NCBI GenBank assembly: GCA_026417555.1
Contig: JAOADA010000001.1
Span: forward strand, 399,245 to 463,244
Length of the DNA: 64,000 nt
DNA from: Brevinematales bacterium
GTDB taxonomy: Bacteria > Spirochaetota > Brevinematia > Brevinematales > Thermospiraceae
Reading direction: 5' to 3'
Shown: positions 1-9,712 of the stretch, one piece after another
Layout of the letters: each line of letters begins with the position of its first letter
Numbering within the stretch: the stretch's first letter is position 1
Translations under genes and position numbers: made by a program
Notes under the pieces: model-generated
What the model was told of the DNA's origin: nothing
Database searches by the model: none
Seen by the model: only the letters and a program-made list of their open reading frames with translations

Positions 1-663
<663 letters not shown>

Positions 664-665
664 CC

Positions 666-1628
666 ATGGCAAAGAACCAGCTTATTGGTGGGGCATTGTG
701 GGAGAACTACTCCCGCAAAGTTGCCCAGCGGATGAATCATCCCCGTTATCAGGGAGAACTCACGGAGGACGATGCTAAACGTTTGGGTGGCAGGCTTATT
801 GTTGCTGATTGGGGAGCCGAGAGTTGTGGTGATGCGGTGAGACTGTATTGGATTGTTGATCCTGTGACCCATACTATCCTCGATGCAAGATTCAAAAGCT
901 TTGGGTGTGGGACGGCTATTGCCTCGAGTGATATGATGGCAGAACTGTGTATTGGGAAAACTGTAGATGAAGCTGTTACCATCACCAATCTTGACGTAGA
1001 AAAAGCTCTCAGGGATGATCCTGATACCCCTGCGGTTCCCTCTCAAAAAATGCACTGTAGCGTGATGGCCTATGATGTGATTAAGCAGGCGGTAGCAATA
1101 TACAAAGGGGTAGATCGGGATTCTCTTGAGAAAGAAGAGATAGTCTGTGAATGTGCCCGCGTTTCTTTGAGGACTCTTCAGGAGGTTATTCGTCTCAATA
1201 ATCTCACTACCGTAGAGCAGATTACCCAGTATACAAAAGCGGGAGCATTCTGCAAGTCTTGTATTCAGCCAGGTGGACACGAAAAACGAAAGTATTATCT
1301 TGTCGATATATTACGGCAAGTAAGAGAAGACATGGCAAAGGAGAAACGTATGACTGAAGAGACAAGGTTTAGCGACATGACAATTGTTCAAAAGCACAAG
1401 ATCCTTGAAAAAATCCTTGAAGACGAGATTCGTCCTATGCTCGCAGCGGACGGTGGAAACCTGGAGATTGTGGATATTCAGAATGGGGAGAACGGCAAAA
1501 CCCTGGTATATATCCGTTATTTAGGGGCTTGTCATGGGTGTGCGAGTGCGATGACCGGAACTTTGTATGCCATCCAGGGATATCTCAACCGAAAAGTAGA
1601 CGAGAATATTGTGGTATATCCTATTTAA
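666..1628 (+). CDS. nifU: Three-domain NifU Fe-S cluster scaffold protein
   Basis: This scaffold assembles Fe-S clusters from sulfur delivered by the upstream desulfurase. Three modules are visible in 320 residues. The first is an IscU-like domain with three cysteines (in ESCGD, FGCGTA and MHCSVM). The second is a central [2Fe-2S] BFD-like domain with CEC and CKSC pairs (about residues 160-205). The third is a C-terminal Nfu domain with the CHGC pair (about 240-320). The full three-domain form is known from nitrogen fixers and epsilonproteobacteria, where it can be the general housekeeping scaffold. AAGGAG lies just before the ATG. The stop codon TAA overlaps the stop of the convergent nth gene in a shared TTAA. 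Confidence 0.95.
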   Translation: MAKNQLIGGALWENYSRKVAQRMNHPRYQGELTEDDAKRLGGRLIVADWGAESCGDAVRLYWIVDPVTHTILDARFKSFGCGTAIASSDMMAELCIGKTVDEAVTITNLDVEKALRDDPDTPAVPSQKMHCSVMAYDVIKQAVAIYKGVDRDSLEKEEIVCECARVSLRTLQEVIRLNNLTTVEQITQYTKAGAFCKSCIQPGGHEKRKYYLVDILRQVREDMAKEKRMTEETRFSDMTIVQKHKILEKILEDEIRPMLAADGGNLEIVDIQNGENGKTLVYIRYLGACHGCASAMTGTLYAIQGYLNRKVDENIVVYPI

Positions 1629-2287
1629 CGGTGTCTTGTCACCCCTTTTTTTGGACAGAGATGATGGATGGGGCATCGGCTTTCGCAAAGAGGTGAAAGA
1701 GGTCTGCATATTGTTTGGCCAAAAGCCACCAAGATATCATTGTAGGTGATCCATTCGGAAGGGGGGAGTTTCTCACGAAGAGCAAACTCCGTTTCTTCTG
1801 GTGTTCTGGTCTGAACATAACCCCAGCGATTAGAAATACGGTGCACATGGGTATCAACACAGATACCTGGTTTGTTATATCCAAGGGTCACGACTAGGTT
1901 AGCTGTTTTTCTTCCAACACCCGGAAGTTTTAAAAGTTCATCTATCGTATCGGGAACGTTCCCCTGGTATTTTTCCAGGAGGATGTGGCTTATGTCTCTG
2001 ATACGTTTAGCTTTGGTTTTGTAGAAACCTACAGGGTAAATAAGAGTAATGATTTCTTTCTCTGAAAGCCTCAGCATCTCTTCTGGTGTTTTTGCTCTCC
2101 CAAAAAGTCTTTGGGCAGCTCCTTTGGTTACTTCGTCCTTGGTTCGTAAGGAGAGTAGCGTTGCGATAAGTACTTGGTAAGGTGTACCTTTTGATATCGC
2201 CACAAAGGTAACGACGGGGGCTTGCCAAGTAGGGTAGTGGGTTTTGAGAAGGGCCAAAGCTTCTAAAACCTCTTGTGTCGTCATCAT
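1625..2287 (-). CDS. nth: Endonuclease III, DNA glycosylase/AP lyase
   Basis: This base-excision repair enzyme removes oxidised pyrimidines and cleaves abasic sites. The helix-hairpin-helix LPGVGRKTA carries the catalytic lysine, and the motif [11 protein letters not shown] carries the catalytic aspartate. The C-terminal 4Fe-4S loop has four cysteines, but they are spaced C-x6-C-x3-C-x5-C, one residue longer between the second and third than the usual C-x6-C-x2-C-x5-C. The length of 220 residues is normal. Two tandem ATG codons begin the gene, with a GGAGG only 1 and 4 bases upstream of them, so the exact start is uncertain by one codon. It converges with nifU, sharing TTAA. Confidence 0.94.
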   Translation of the reverse strand: MMTTQEVLEALALLKTHYPTWQAPVVTFVAISKGTPYQVLIATLLSLRTKDEVTKGAAQRLFGRAKTPEEMLRLSEKEIITLIYPVGFYKTKAKRIRDISHILLEKYQGNVPDTIDELLKLPGVGRKTANLVVTLGYNKPGICVDTHVHRISNRWGYVQTRTPEETEFALREKLPPSEWITYNDILVAFGQTICRPLSPLCESRCPIHHLCPKKGVTRHR

Positions 2288-2299
2288 ACCTCCGGAGTA

Positions 2300-2968
2300 T
2301 TATTGTCGACTCCCAAAAAGAGCCCGACCCAAGCGAATCATAGTACTTCCCTCCTCGATGGCAAGAAGGTAATCATCACTCATTCCCATAGAAAGCTCCA
2401 AAGGATAATCAAACCATCGTTGGGCCTCATCTCGAAGGTGCCGAAGTAAACTGAAAGCCTTTCGGATACGTTTTTCATCATCCGTCAAAGGACCAACCGT
2501 CATGAGACCACGAAGAGAGAGGTGGGGGAGTTCTTTGATACGAGCAATCAATTCCAACGCCATGTCAGGAGATATCCCATACTTCGATGGTTCTCCAGAG
2601 GTGTTTACCTCAATAAAAATAGGAAGTTCCTTCTCAAGTCTTTTTGAAATACCCTCTGCCAGGGCCAAACTCTCCACAGACTGGATCACATCAAAGCAGT
2701 GCAAGGCTTTATTTATCTTGTTAGACTGCAGATGTCCCACCAGATGCCGAGTAAAATGAAAGCCCTGGAGTTGTGAAAACTTTTCCTCTGCTTCTTGGAC
2801 GCGATTTTCCCCAATATGAGAAATACCTACCTCAAGAGCTTCCCTCACTACCTCTGGTCCAAAGGTTTTGGTGACAGCAATAATGGTGACAGAAGAGTCA
2901 ATATGTTTTGTGGCTTTGAGACGCTCGATATTTTCTTGAATACGCTGGTAATTGTCGTATAGAGACAT
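2300..2968 (-). CDS. YggS/PLPBP-family PLP homeostasis protein
   Basis: This is a single-domain, fold-type III PLP-binding protein that buffers pyridoxal phosphate; no enzyme activity is known for the family. The PLP lysine lies in IAVTKTF near the N terminus. It is followed by the family signatures GENRVQE, HLVGHLQSNK and SMGMSDD, and by TMIRLGRALFG at the end. I place the start at the ATG at 2968 (222 residues), because GGAGG lies 5 bases upstream. A GTG four codons earlier overlaps that ribosome-binding site and is unlikely. The gene lies 12 bp upstream of nth on the same strand and is probably cotranscribed with it. Confidence 0.93.
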   Translation of the reverse strand: MSLYDNYQRIQENIERLKATKHIDSSVTIIAVTKTFGPEVVREALEVGISHIGENRVQEAEEKFSQLQGFHFTRHLVGHLQSNKINKALHCFDVIQSVESLALAEGISKRLEKELPIFIEVNTSGEPSKYGISPDMALELIARIKELPHLSLRGLMTVGPLTDDEKRIRKAFSLLRHLRDEAQRWFDYPLELSMGMSDDYLLAIEEGSTMIRLGRALFGSRQ

Positions 2969-3024
2969 GCTTTCCTCCACCTTATTACTGTAGGCAAAAA
3001 AAAAGATTTTTTCAAGTTTTCAAA

Positions 3025-3056
3025 ACAAAAGGGTACCCGTATGGGTACCCTTTTGT
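3025..3056 (-). terminator. Strong intrinsic terminator after the 3074-4507 barrel gene
   Basis: A perfect 14-bp inverted repeat (arms 3025-3038 and 3043-3056) encloses a 4-base loop. The arms contain GGGTACCC flanked by ACAAAA/TTTTGT, so the leftward transcript ends in a U-rich run. It lies just past the stop codon of the outer-membrane gene and before the YggS gene, separating the two transcription units. Confidence 0.85.
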
Positions 3057-3073
3057 CAGTTTTGTACTCGCTA

Positions 3074-4507
3074 TCAAAATGTGTAACGTATACTAACGGT
3101 TGCCGAAAAGCTATCAAAGCTATTGTTGCCGCTTATAAAATAAGGAAGTCCTCCCTTGGCAATAACATTAAAAATGAAAGGCTCACTCAACATCCAGTCC
3201 AGAGAAAATCCTCCAAAGTGAAGACTAAAACCCATTTGTGAGAGAAACATAGTATTTATCACAAACTCTGTCACCCCATCTCTCATAGTTTCTGTCGTCC
3301 CGGCATAGGTATAGGAGGTCTTTGTGAGGCTTTCAATGTGATACATGTTGGCAATTCCCATACGAAGAGTAAGCCATTTTTTAAGATAAACTTCTGCTCC
3401 ACCATTGAGTATCACATAGTTAAGGATCTGGCTCGCTGTTTCTTTATCCGTATAGACATCAGATCCTGTGCTTTGGTTTACCGTAAACCACTCCTGGCTA
3501 GAAAGTATTGTAAAATTATTCAAAGAGCCTAACACAAGAAAGTCTTTCGTTCCATAGGTGAAACCTGTTCCTACTCCAATGATTTGGAGTGAATAGGGAT
3601 GAGTATTTTTACTTTTGAGTTCTCCCGCATCAACAAAATCACTATCCCCATTGAGATCTATAGTTACCGTGTGAATACTATTTAAATTTAGGTATCGGTA
3701 GGAAACCATATTTTTCCATTCGAGAGAGGGAGAAAGTTTCCACTTTGGATAGACCTTGAACTCGATACCAAAATTTCCCTCGCTTGTTTGTTTTTCTTCA
3801 TTCTTATAATTTTGAATCTCTGTCATGGTAGTTTTCGTTTGAATAGTCACAGAGGGAACCCAAACCCCAACGGAGGCATCAACAATGAAGGGCTTAAGGA
3901 TATCTATACTTGCCCCAGCTCGTATCTTCCAGAGAAAAGCCGCTTCTTGTCCATACATAATGGCTTTTGTGGGATTGACGGGGGTAGGGATGTGTTCATA
4001 GTTTGTAGAATAGGCTGCTGCACTTATAGAGAACCCAAGATAAGGAGAGAAAGGAATTTTTTGGCTTCCTATAGTTACATCAAACCATGGTTGTCTATCT
4101 TTTGCATCCAGGGTATCATATCCATTGGGGGTATTGCCACCAGGAAATGTCGGAGGATTACACAGACCATTCCCAGGATGAATATTGAGATAATCCTCTG
4201 GCTCAGGTTGATCATTGACAAAAAGTCCTATGGTAAACACGGCATGATTGATAATAGCATAACCACTTGCGTCTTTCCAGCTTCCTGAATAGGGAGCCCG
4301 AAGGGGTTCAAGGGCGATCTCGTTAGAAAGGCGGTAGATAAGGGCACCGTTTTCACCGATCATGATAGGATCATCCACAATCCAGCCGTAACTTCGAAAG
4401 TTCATGTCAGGATGATAAAGACCGAGCCCTCCTAGACGAAGAAGGGACCCATACAAACTACTCACAACACCACAACACATAAGAAAAATAAGATAATTTT
4501 TCTTCAT
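3074..4507 (-). CDS. Predicted outer-membrane beta-barrel protein, unknown function
   Basis: I do not recognise the family. The 477-residue protein starts with a signal peptide (MKK, then a hydrophobic stretch to about residue 20). It has no lipobox-like position that convinces me. It is rich in alternating hydrophobic/polar segments and aromatic residues, and ends in ...SIRYTF. A terminal phenylalanine after an alternating strand is typical of barrels inserted by the BAM machinery. There is no helical membrane segment after the signal. GGAGG precedes the ATG, and a strong terminator follows the stop, so it appears monocistronic. The barrel assignment rests on composition and the C terminus only. 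Confidence 0.75.
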   Translation of the reverse strand: MKKNYLIFLMCCGVVSSLYGSLLRLGGLGLYHPDMNFRSYGWIVDDPIMIGENGALIYRLSNEIALEPLRAPYSGSWKDASGYAIINHAVFTIGLFVNDQPEPEDYLNIHPGNGLCNPPTFPGGNTPNGYDTLDAKDRQPWFDVTIGSQKIPFSPYLGFSISAAAYSTNYEHIPTPVNPTKAIMYGQEAAFLWKIRAGASIDILKPFIVDASVGVWVPSVTIQTKTTMTEIQNYKNEEKQTSEGNFGIEFKVYPKWKLSPSLEWKNMVSYRYLNLNSIHTVTIDLNGDSDFVDAGELKSKNTHPYSLQIIGVGTGFTYGTKDFLVLGSLNNFTILSSQEWFTVNQSTGSDVYTDKETASQILNYVILNGGAEVYLKKWLTLRMGIANMYHIESLTKTSYTYAGTTETMRDGVTEFVINTMFLSQMGFSLHFGGFSLDWMLSEPFIFNVIAKGGLPYFISGNNSFDSFSATVSIRYTF

Positions 4508-4624
4508 ATTTTCCTCCTTTTTTGTTTATGGCAACAATGTTTTTCTTGATTCTATCTTTTATACGTTTCTTTCTCTGAAAACTGAAATGGAGACTCTTAC
4601 TTATTTGTATTTTTTTGCTGTTGG

Positions 4625-5593
4625 TTACGGTATTTCTACTTCCTGCAAGAGAGTATCAATGACGTGATCTGTAGTGATACCTTCGGCTTCAGCCTCAAAA
4701 TTAAGAATCAGTCTATGACGAAGGATATCATGGGCGGTGTGTTTCACATCCTCTGGAATAACATAGCCACGCTCATCCATAAGGGCTTCTACTTTGGCTG
4801 CCTTGATCCATGCGATAGCCGCACGCGGGGAAGCTCCATAACGTATGTAGTCCTGATGGGTATGTCGCGTAGCCTGAACAAGATTCACCACATAATCATA
4901 GATCTTCTCGTCAACATAGATACGTGAGGTGAGTTTTTGAAGCTTTTGAATATCCGTTTTACTCGCCACTTTTTTCACAGAGGGTTCCACCACTCCTGTC
5001 ATTCGGTGAAGAATACGTTTTTCCTCCTTGGCAGAAGGGTAGGAAACGACAATTTTCATATAAAAACGATCTATCTGAGCCTCTGGAAGAGGATAGGTAC
5101 CTTCGTGTTCAATGGGATTTTGGGTCGCCATAACAAAAAATGGAGTAGGGAGATCATACGTTGTTTCTCCCAGGGTAACTGTTCTTTCCTGCATAGCCTC
5201 AAGAAGGGCAGATTGTACTTTTGCGGGGGCACGGTTGATCTCATCAGCCAAAACAAAATTGGTAAAAATAGGCCCTTTCTTGGCTTCGAATTGACCTGTC
5301 TGGATGTTGTAAATCATCGTACCCCGAATATCCGCAGGCAAGAGATCTGGGGTAAACTGAATACGCTTGAAATCCATATCAAAAAGTTTGGCAAGGGTAC
5401 TAATAGAGAGGGTCTTGGCAAGACCAGGAGCTCCCTCGACCAGTAAATGTCCCCCTGTGAGAAGAGCGGAAATCATACGCTTCAAAAGGTGTTCTTGGCC
5501 TACAATAACCTTCTCAAACTCGGCGACTATTTTTTGGAGTGTAGGGGCATGATCAACAATCTCCTCTGTGAGAACCTTGATTTCTTCATCCAT
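4625..5593 (-). CDS. MoxR-family AAA+ ATPase
   Basis: This AAA+ ATPase is of the MoxR/RavA clade, whose members act as chaperone-like ATPases, often with von Willebrand-A partners. Visible motifs are Walker A GAPGLAKT (residues 54-61), Walker B with DEINRAP, the sensor-1 segment ATQNPIEHEGTYPLPEAQ, and a C-terminal lid with GASPRAA. The length of 322 residues is typical. No VWA or DUF58 partner is visible. Instead the upstream neighbour, 27 bp away on the same strand, is a short RnfB-like Fe-S membrane protein. The client is unknown. Confidence 0.92.
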   Translation of the reverse strand: MDEEIKVLTEEIVDHAPTLQKIVAEFEKVIVGQEHLLKRMISALLTGGHLLVEGAPGLAKTLSISTLAKLFDMDFKRIQFTPDLLPADIRGTMIYNIQTGQFEAKKGPIFTNFVLADEINRAPAKVQSALLEAMQERTVTLGETTYDLPTPFFVMATQNPIEHEGTYPLPEAQIDRFYMKIVVSYPSAKEEKRILHRMTGVVEPSVKKVASKTDIQKLQKLTSRIYVDEKIYDYVVNLVQATRHTHQDYIRYGASPRAAIAWIKAAKVEALMDERGYVIPEDVKHTAHDILRHRLILNFEAEAEGITTDHVIDTLLQEVEIP

Positions 5594-5620
5594 GGATGTT
5601 CTCCTTAACAGAATGGTGGG

Positions 5621-5923
5621 TTAGGCATTGGTTGCGGTGGTGTTATCAAGGATATCCCTGATTTTCTTTCCTATATCTGGTCCACCGGGAGTACATTTGG
5701 TCGGAGAAACCCCATCATTGACAACAGCCGTAGCATATTGGATACAGCCTGGATATCCACACGAACCACAATTATAAGCTGGAAGAATACTATTGATAGC
5801 CTCAATACGAGGATCCACCTTCACTTCAAAGACCTTTGAGAAGACGAGGATCAATACACCCAAAAGTGTACTTAATCCTCCCATAAAAAGGACAGAGCGA
5901 AGTACCAATTCTCCAACGCCCAT
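5621..5923 (-). CDS. Stand-alone RnfB N-terminal-type membrane Fe-S protein
   Basis: This is a 100-residue protein with one N-terminal membrane helix (about residues 8-28), followed by the cytoplasmic RnfB motif FEVKVDPRIEAI and the cluster-binding set NCGSCGYPGC...C (C52, C55, C60, C77, then PGG). In the Rnf complex this domain begins the electron-transfer subunit RnfB and is followed by ferredoxin domains. Here the gene ends right after the first cluster domain. I chose the ATG at 5923 because GAGGAGG lies upstream; a longer frame to 6016 has no ribosome-binding site. It is probably cotranscribed with moxR. No other rnf gene is visible, so a role in an Rnf complex is not supported here. Confidence 0.8.
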   Translation of the reverse strand: MGVGELVLRSVLFMGGLSTLLGVLILVFSKVFEVKVDPRIEAINSILPAYNCGSCGYPGCIQYATAVVNDGVSPTKCTPGGPDIGKKIRDILDNTTATNA

Positions 5924-6041
5924 GGAAACCTCCTCATCAGGATGGGTTATTGTAGCATAGATTGATTTTTTTTGCAAACGAGAGAAGAGAGTGCCTTTCT
6001 CTTTTTCTGTAACCATATCTTCGGTGAATACACAAACATCA

Positions 6042-6074
6042 AAAAAAGGAGTAGGGGAAAACTACTCCTTTTTT
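6042..6074 (-). terminator. Intrinsic terminator overlapping the end of the CDF gene
   Basis: Arms 6042-6054 and 6062-6074 are perfectly complementary over 13 bp around a 7-base loop, with six A/T at the base so that the leftward transcript ends in U residues. The stop codon and last codons of the CDF transporter lie inside the right arm. It separates that gene from the RnfB-like/moxR pair. Confidence 0.75.
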
Positions 6075-6958
6075 CGAGAGGCCGTTTCGTAGGGTTCAAT
6101 ATGGATAATCACATCCTGGATACTCGGGCCATGCTCAAGGAGTTTGTGTTTTACTTCACCTGCAATATCGTGGCCCTTGGTAACTGTCAGATTTCCATCT
6201 ACTAACACATGGAGATCAACAAACATCGCATTTCCATGCTTGCGGGTACGGACAGCATGAACTTCACGAACCCCTTCAATGGATTCTGCCATTTTGACAA
6301 TCATCATGACATCGGCATCACTTGCCCCTTTATCAGAAAGCTCTTGAAGTACAGGAAAAAGTAAGTCCCAACTCGTTTTGAGAATAAAAAGCGATACAAC
6401 CACCGCTCCAATATGATCAAAGTAAGCAAGTCTCTTGTCAATAAGAGACAGTCCAATAGCTACAAAAGCAGGAAGAGAGCTCAAGGCATCAGACCGATGA
6501 TGCCAGGCATTGGCGATAATGGCAGGAGAACCAAGGCTTTTCCCCTGAAAAACTGTCCAACGATACAAAACCTCCTTGGAAACAATGGAGACCAAAGCCA
6601 TCACCAGGGCAATGATTCCCACTTGAGTTTCATCGGGGTCTCTGAGGCTTATCAAGCCCTCATATCCTATGCCAATACCGACCAAAGCGAGAAGAAGAGC
6701 AATGAGCCCTGTAATGAGGGTTTCAATCCTTTTATGCCCATAAGGATGTGTGGAGTCTGCCGGTCTTGACCAGTAATTGATTCCCAAAAGAACCGCCACA
6801 TCTGTAATCAAGTCAGAAAGGCTATGCGTAGCATCAGCAATCATTGTTTGACTATGTCCTACAAAACCAGCAATGTATTTGAGTGCGGAGAGGAGAACAT
6901 TCACCCAAAAACCAACCCATGTTACCATTTTAGATCGACGAAGAGAAGAAGTGGACAT
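6062..6958 (-). CDS. Cation diffusion facilitator (CDF) metal efflux transporter
   Basis: This inner-membrane proton/divalent-metal antiporter has 298 residues and about six transmembrane helices. The transport site is formed by H45xxxD49 in helix 2 (ATHSLSD) and HxxxD in helix 5 (WHHRSDAL). An HxxxD pair in helix 2 is usually associated with zinc preference, whereas FieF-like proteins have DxxxD. The C-terminal 80 residues form the cytoplasmic metal-sensing domain, ending in VIIHIEP. GGAGG precedes the ATG. The 196-bp upstream gap (6959-7154) is very A/T-rich and must hold its promoter, but I could not assign one convincingly. Confidence 0.93.
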   Translation of the reverse strand: MSTSSLRRSKMVTWVGFWVNVLLSALKYIAGFVGHSQTMIADATHSLSDLITDVAVLLGINYWSRPADSTHPYGHKRIETLITGLIALLLALVGIGIGYEGLISLRDPDETQVGIIALVMALVSIVSKEVLYRWTVFQGKSLGSPAIIANAWHHRSDALSSLPAFVAIGLSLIDKRLAYFDHIGAVVVSLFILKTSWDLLFPVLQELSDKGASDADVMMIVKMAESIEGVREVHAVRTRKHGNAMFVDLHVLVDGNLTVTKGHDIAGEVKHKLLEHGPSIQDVIIHIEPYETASRKKE

Positions 6959-7154
6959 AGAAAAATTTCCTCCTTTTTTCTACCATTTTTCTACCATAGG
7001 TATTGTAAAGCGAAAGAAAAAAAATCTCTTTTTTGTCCGTTTCAGCGTGTATTTTTTATTTCCTATAATATATATTATGTTAAGTTAAAGATATTTAGCT
7101 CACCCATAACCCTTTTTTCCATACAATACCGTCTTCACGAAAAAAGGCGTTTTT

Positions 7155-7643
7155 CTATTTTTTTCCTTCTTCCATCAAACGGAGAATCTCTGCCTTCACC
7201 TCTTCTGATGGCTTTTCCAGAGCAAGAGCTATCTCACTGATAAGAATACTCAGAGCACTTTGATAAAGTTTCTTCTCGGTTGTGGAGAGTTCTTTGTGGC
7301 AATTTCTCGTGTAGAGTGTTTTGACCACCAACGCCACATCCTCTATACTTCCGGATTTCAGAAGATCTTGATTCTTCTTGTAACGAATCTTCCAATCATC
7401 ATCCACGGCAATTTTGAGTGTTTTCAGCTTTTCAAGACAGTATTTAATTTCCAATGGGGTTGCTAAAGTTCGCAACCCTAACTGATCGCTATTTTCAGAG
7501 GGTAACATCACCGTAGTCTCTGTAAGAGGAAAACGAATAACATAATAGATCTTCTTTTCACCAAGGATCTCTTTTTCTTCTATGTTGGTAATCTCCCCTG
7601 CCCCATGATATGGATAAAAAACCCTATCACCAATGCGAAACAT
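7155..7643 (-). CDS. CarD/CdnL-family RNA polymerase-binding regulator
   Basis: This transcription factor binds the RNA polymerase beta subunit through an N-terminal Tudor-like domain and stabilises open complexes. The N terminus FRIGDRVFYPYHGAGEI is the family hallmark. The C-terminal half is a helical DNA-binding domain rich in leucine and lysine. The length of 162 residues matches short CarD proteins. CarD proteins are common in spirochaetes, actinobacteria and deltaproteobacteria. Upstream, a TATACT lies at 7660-7665, but no convincing -35 accompanies it. The gene stands alone between the phosphoesterase and the CDF gene. Confidence 0.93.
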   Translation of the reverse strand: MFRIGDRVFYPYHGAGEITNIEEKEILGEKKIYYVIRFPLTETTVMLPSENSDQLGLRTLATPLEIKYCLEKLKTLKIAVDDDWKIRYKKNQDLLKSGSIEDVALVVKTLYTRNCHKELSTTEKKLYQSALSILISEIALALEKPSEEVKAEILRLMEEGKK

Positions 7644-7738
7644 TCCTACCTCTTTTTTTAGTATAGAGCAAAAGCAGAAAAAAATCTACTTTTTCCATCC
7701 AAGAAAAAAATTTCCCAGAACAAAAGATATGGTTTTGG

Positions 7739-8437
7739 TTATTCTTCATTGATGAGGGCATACGTCCAGGTAGAAACATCCAGAAAAATGCCCTGAAACC
7801 GACCTTGAGAACATGTCCCACTGTTAAGATAATATTTTTTTCTCCCTCGTTGATAGAGAACTAAATCCTCTAGTTGATGGGTATGCCCCAGGATTACGGC
7901 ATCATACTGTTTGTCAAGGAGTCGGAGAGCATACACGACGTATTTGAAATCGTTCTCCTTTCTTGCATCGAGGGGTTTGGTATCAAGATGACGATATACC
8001 CTCATGTAAAGATTTCTTACCCAGTTCCAATGAGAAAGAAGTCTGAGTCCCTTCATGCCCAGCCGTACAAAAAAGCGAATGACTCGATTACCATTGAAAA
8101 AATCTGCTTGATGACCATGTACAATGAGAATACGTCGACCTTCATAAGAAATTTCATAATAATCTAACCCAACATGGCTAATACTATCATGATTTCCACG
8201 CACATAGATCACAGAATATCGTTGTAAAAAACGTAGGAGCTCTGGATACCTACGCACAATTTCTACTTTTCGGTAACGATAGAGTTCAAAAATATCTCCG
8301 TTGAGAACAATCTTGTCTGGTTGATAATGGGTAATGATCTTTTGAAGTTTTTTGATAAACTTTTTTTCGTCCCATCCAAACCAACCAAGCGCGTCTTTTG
8401 CATCGAGATGCCAATCAGAAAAAACAAGAATCTTCAT
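7739..8437 (-). CDS. Calcineurin-like metallophosphoesterase
   Basis: This is a two-metal phosphoesterase with every family motif in order: SDWH, NGDIFE, GNHDS, VHGHQAD and GHTH. The arrangement recalls UDP-2,3-diacylglucosamine hydrolase (LpxH), but the SDWH and GHTH signatures are also found in general phosphoesterases, so I do not name a substrate. The length of 232 residues fits either. Its ATG overlaps the stop codon of the upstream DUF362 gene (ATGA at 8434-8437), so translation is probably coupled. Confidence 0.9.
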   Translation of the reverse strand: MKILVFSDWHLDAKDALGWFGWDEKKFIKKLQKIITHYQPDKIVLNGDIFELYRYRKVEIVRRYPELLRFLQRYSVIYVRGNHDSISHVGLDYYEISYEGRRILIVHGHQADFFNGNRVIRFFVRLGMKGLRLLSHWNWVRNLYMRVYRHLDTKPLDARKENDFKYVVYALRLLDKQYDAVILGHTHQLEDLVLYQRGRKKYYLNSGTCSQGRFQGIFLDVSTWTYALINEE

Positions 8438-9549
8438 GAGCCTATACGGATGAGTTCATATGCTCGTGTTCCTAATCCAATAGCTTCAGCATAGGCCAAC
8501 CCTTCTTGCCAGTTGGTATGAGGATGGATAAGATAAAAGCGGTCATGCGAAGGATCGTAGTGAGGATGGTTGTCTGTAATCTTACTCCCCATGAGAATAG
8601 GAGCTTGATTGACAAGATCAGCGCTTGCCTGATCCAAAGCCACAGGATCATAAGAGGCAAGAATACCAATATCAGGCACAATTGGGGCATCGTGACTACT
8701 CCAGCAATCACAATCGGGGGAAATATCCATGAGAAAATTGATATGAAAGTGGGACTTGTCTTTCAGGACAGCAAAGGTATATTCATCGATTTTTTCCCAA
8801 GCGCTGTTGCCTCCCTCATTCCACACCACTTGTGCGGCATCATAACGACATACCGCCACACACTGCCCACAACCGACGCACACATCATAGGTGATAGCTG
8901 CTTTTCGATTCTGTCCCACCTTGATAGCCCCATAGTTGCAGTTTATTTCACATGCCTTACATCCAATACACTTCTCCTCTTTGACTTTTGGTTTGGAGTT
9001 TGAGTGCATCTCTAGTTTTCCAGGAACAGCTCCACACCCCATACCAATGTTTTTGAGGGCTCCCCCAAATCCTGTCATTTCGTGGCCCTTGAAGTGGTTA
9101 AGAGATATGATCACATCTGCCTCTGCAATGGCCGTACCTATTTTGGCATTTTTGACATGCTTGAGGTGAATTCCTATTTCACGATAGTCCGTTCCTCGTA
9201 AGCCATCAGCAATGATAATATCACATCCAACTGTTTCCGGAGTAAAGCCGTTTTCATGGGCTGCTTGAAGGTGATCTATAGCATTTGATCGTCTTCCTTT
9301 GTAAAGAGTATTGCAGTCTGTTAAAAAAGGAAGTCCACCTAACCTTTTTACAATCTCTACAATACGACGAATATAATTTGGACGAATATACGCTACATTT
9401 CCTGGTTCACCAAAGTGTACCTTGATAGCTACAAATTTTTTTTCCATGGAAAGTTCCCCCATACCTGCCTTGAGAACCAACGTTTCTAGCTTCTCAAGGA
9501 TACTCTTTCCACGGGAACGAAAATCTATCCAATATACAGGAGATCCCAT
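8434..9549 (-). CDS. DUF362-family protein with two 4Fe-4S ferredoxin motifs
   Basis: This 371-residue protein consists of a DUF362 domain split by a bacterial-ferredoxin insert. Two cluster motifs, CIGCKACEINC and CVGCGQCVAVC, lie in the middle, and the first half has the family segments VKVHFGEPGN and NHFKGHEMTGFGGALKN. The function of the family is unknown, and redox or metal handling is only inferred. I place the start at the ATG at 9549, preceded by AGAGGTG. A longer open frame to 9810 would run into the ndk gene. It is the first gene of a two-gene operon with the phosphoesterase. Confidence 0.92.
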   Translation of the reverse strand: MGSPVYWIDFRSRGKSILEKLETLVLKAGMGELSMEKKFVAIKVHFGEPGNVAYIRPNYIRRIVEIVKRLGGLPFLTDCNTLYKGRRSNAIDHLQAAHENGFTPETVGCDIIIADGLRGTDYREIGIHLKHVKNAKIGTAIAEADVIISLNHFKGHEMTGFGGALKNIGMGCGAVPGKLEMHSNSKPKVKEEKCIGCKACEINCNYGAIKVGQNRKAAITYDVCVGCGQCVAVCRYDAAQVVWNEGGNSAWEKIDEYTFAVLKDKSHFHINFLMDISPDCDCWSSHDAPIVPDIGILASYDPVALDQASADLVNQAPILMGSKITDNHPHYDPSHDRFYLIHPHTNWQEGLAYAEAIGLGTRAYELIRIGS

Positions 9550-9582
9550 ACCACACCTCTTTTTCTTTGCTAGAGTAACATT

Positions 9583-9611
9583 ATTATAGATTTTTTTCAA
9601 GAAAAAAGCAA
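9583..9611 (-). promoter_or_regulatory. Sigma-70-type promoter for the DUF362 operon
   Basis: Reading leftward, TTGCTT (9606-9611) and a perfect TATAAT (9583-9588) are separated by 17 bases. The -10 box ends 33 bases before the ATG at 9549. The same hexamer pair and spacing precedes the DUF4921 gene. Confidence 0.6.
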
Positions 9612-9712
9612 AAATTTCTGAAAAAGAAAAATTCCTTCTCAAGGATGAAAATATTTTTAAGAAAAGTCTCTTTTTTTCCGAAAATAAGATGGAATACCAA
9701 GAGGAGCCTGAT

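Noticed and set aside
7065-7078. A/T palindrome as a promoter or operator for the CDF gene
   Set aside because: It contains TATAAT only on the strand facing away from that gene, and such A/T palindromes arise easily in this composition.
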